Assembly (NCBI GenBank): GCA_937942115.1
Contig: CALDFY010000020.1
Coordinates: 1 to 6,756 of the forward strand
Reading direction: 5' to 3'
From: an uncultured Anaerolineae bacterium
GTDB lineage: Bacteria > Chloroflexota > Anaerolineae > B4-G1 > DUEL01
Length of the DNA: 6,756 bases
Shown here: in pieces, positions 6,671 to 6,756 of the stretch
Position numbering within the stretch: position 1 is the stretch's first letter
How the letters are laid out: every line of letters starts with the position of its first letter
The notes under the pieces: generated by a model
Seen by the model: only the letters and a program-made list of their open reading frames with translations
Databases searched by the model: none
What the model was told of the DNA's origin: nothing
Position numbers and translations under genes: made by a program

Positions 6671-6696
6671 GACCACAGACGATAGACCACAGACGA
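6671..6696. repeat. short direct repeat in the operon leader
   Basis: GACCACAGACGA occurs twice, at 6671-6682 and 6685-6696, with a 14-base period. It lies just upstream of the ATPase ribosome site. The spacing and lack of symmetry do not make a convincing operator, and it looks like a simple dispersed spacer repeat. Confidence 0.7.
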
Positions 6697-6701
6697 CGGA
6701 T

Positions 6702-6756
6702 GTGGCGCAGGCTGTTAGCCCAATAGCACGAATTTTTCCGTAGCGCAGGCTGTTAG
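6702..6756. repeat. 38-base-period repeat in the operon leader, cut by the window edge
   Basis: The 17-base GTAGCGCAGGCTGTTAG at 6740-6756 recurs at 6702-6718 with one change (GTGG for GTAG), giving a 38-base period. The second copy is cut off by the window end. Its first 11 bases, GTAGCGCAGGC, also occur exactly at 2963-2973 and 2990-3000 in the permease-kinase spacer, so the two spacers carry related elements. No coding region or clear promoter is seen in 6665-6756. Confidence 0.75.

Noticed and set aside
5148..6743. 531-codon open frame on the plus strand opposite the ATPase
   Set aside because: It mirrors almost exactly the ATPase, which has full ABC motifs. Its translation is low-complexity and His/Gln/Asp/Gly-rich with no domain, as expected for an antisense frame in GC-rich DNA.
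6665..6756. Promoter with -35 and -10 boxes upstream of the ATPase gene
   Set aside because: I found no convincing pair of boxes with proper spacing. The stretch is dominated by repeats, and the true promoter may lie upstream of a binding-protein gene outside the window.

Overview
The window is GC-rich and looks bacterial. It holds five genes, all on the minus strand, packed as one apparent operon that reads from right to left. No gene is shared with a named species that I can recognise. The spacer repeats are the best taxonomic hint: hairpins with a CCTCTCCCAAAC arm, units containing GTAGCGCAGGC, and a GACCACAGACGA direct repeat. From memory I associate such elements with Chloroflexota (Anaerolineae or Thermoflexia-like) genomes. 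This is an inference from repeat style and GC content, not from a marker gene.

In transcription order, bases 6654-6756 are a gene-free leader made of short repeats that ends in a strong Shine-Dalgarno site. Next come three subunits of one ABC importer of the BMP/PnrA (nucleoside or simple-sugar) class: a two-domain ATPase (5094-6653), permease 1 (3946-5073) and permease 2 (3020-3949). Each downstream start lies at or very near the preceding stop, with a good ribosome site inside the end of the previous gene, so the three proteins are probably translationally coupled. The substrate-binding lipoprotein that such importers need is not in the window; it would be expected upstream of base 6756 or elsewhere in the genome. 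Bases 2923-3019 hold a nested palindromic repeat cluster. After it come a ROK-family sugar kinase (1978-2922) and, four bases later, an alkaline-phosphatase-superfamily phosphodiesterase (258-1973) with a complete two-metal site and a hydrophobic insert.

The operon is followed by a 67-base AT-richer stretch and three tandem copies of a 55-base unit (26-190). Each copy combines a long hairpin with a four-run G-quadruplex motif. Together the genes suggest uptake of a nucleoside or sugar-like compound, followed by sugar phosphorylation and phosphoester hydrolysis inside the cell. The substrate cannot be read from the sequence.

The genes belong to known families and I see no clearly new system. 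The least ordinary signals are the repeats: their dual hairpin/G-quadruplex design at the operon end, their presence at both internal and leading spacers, and a repeat-like palindromic block that appears to have been absorbed into the C-terminus of the ATPase.
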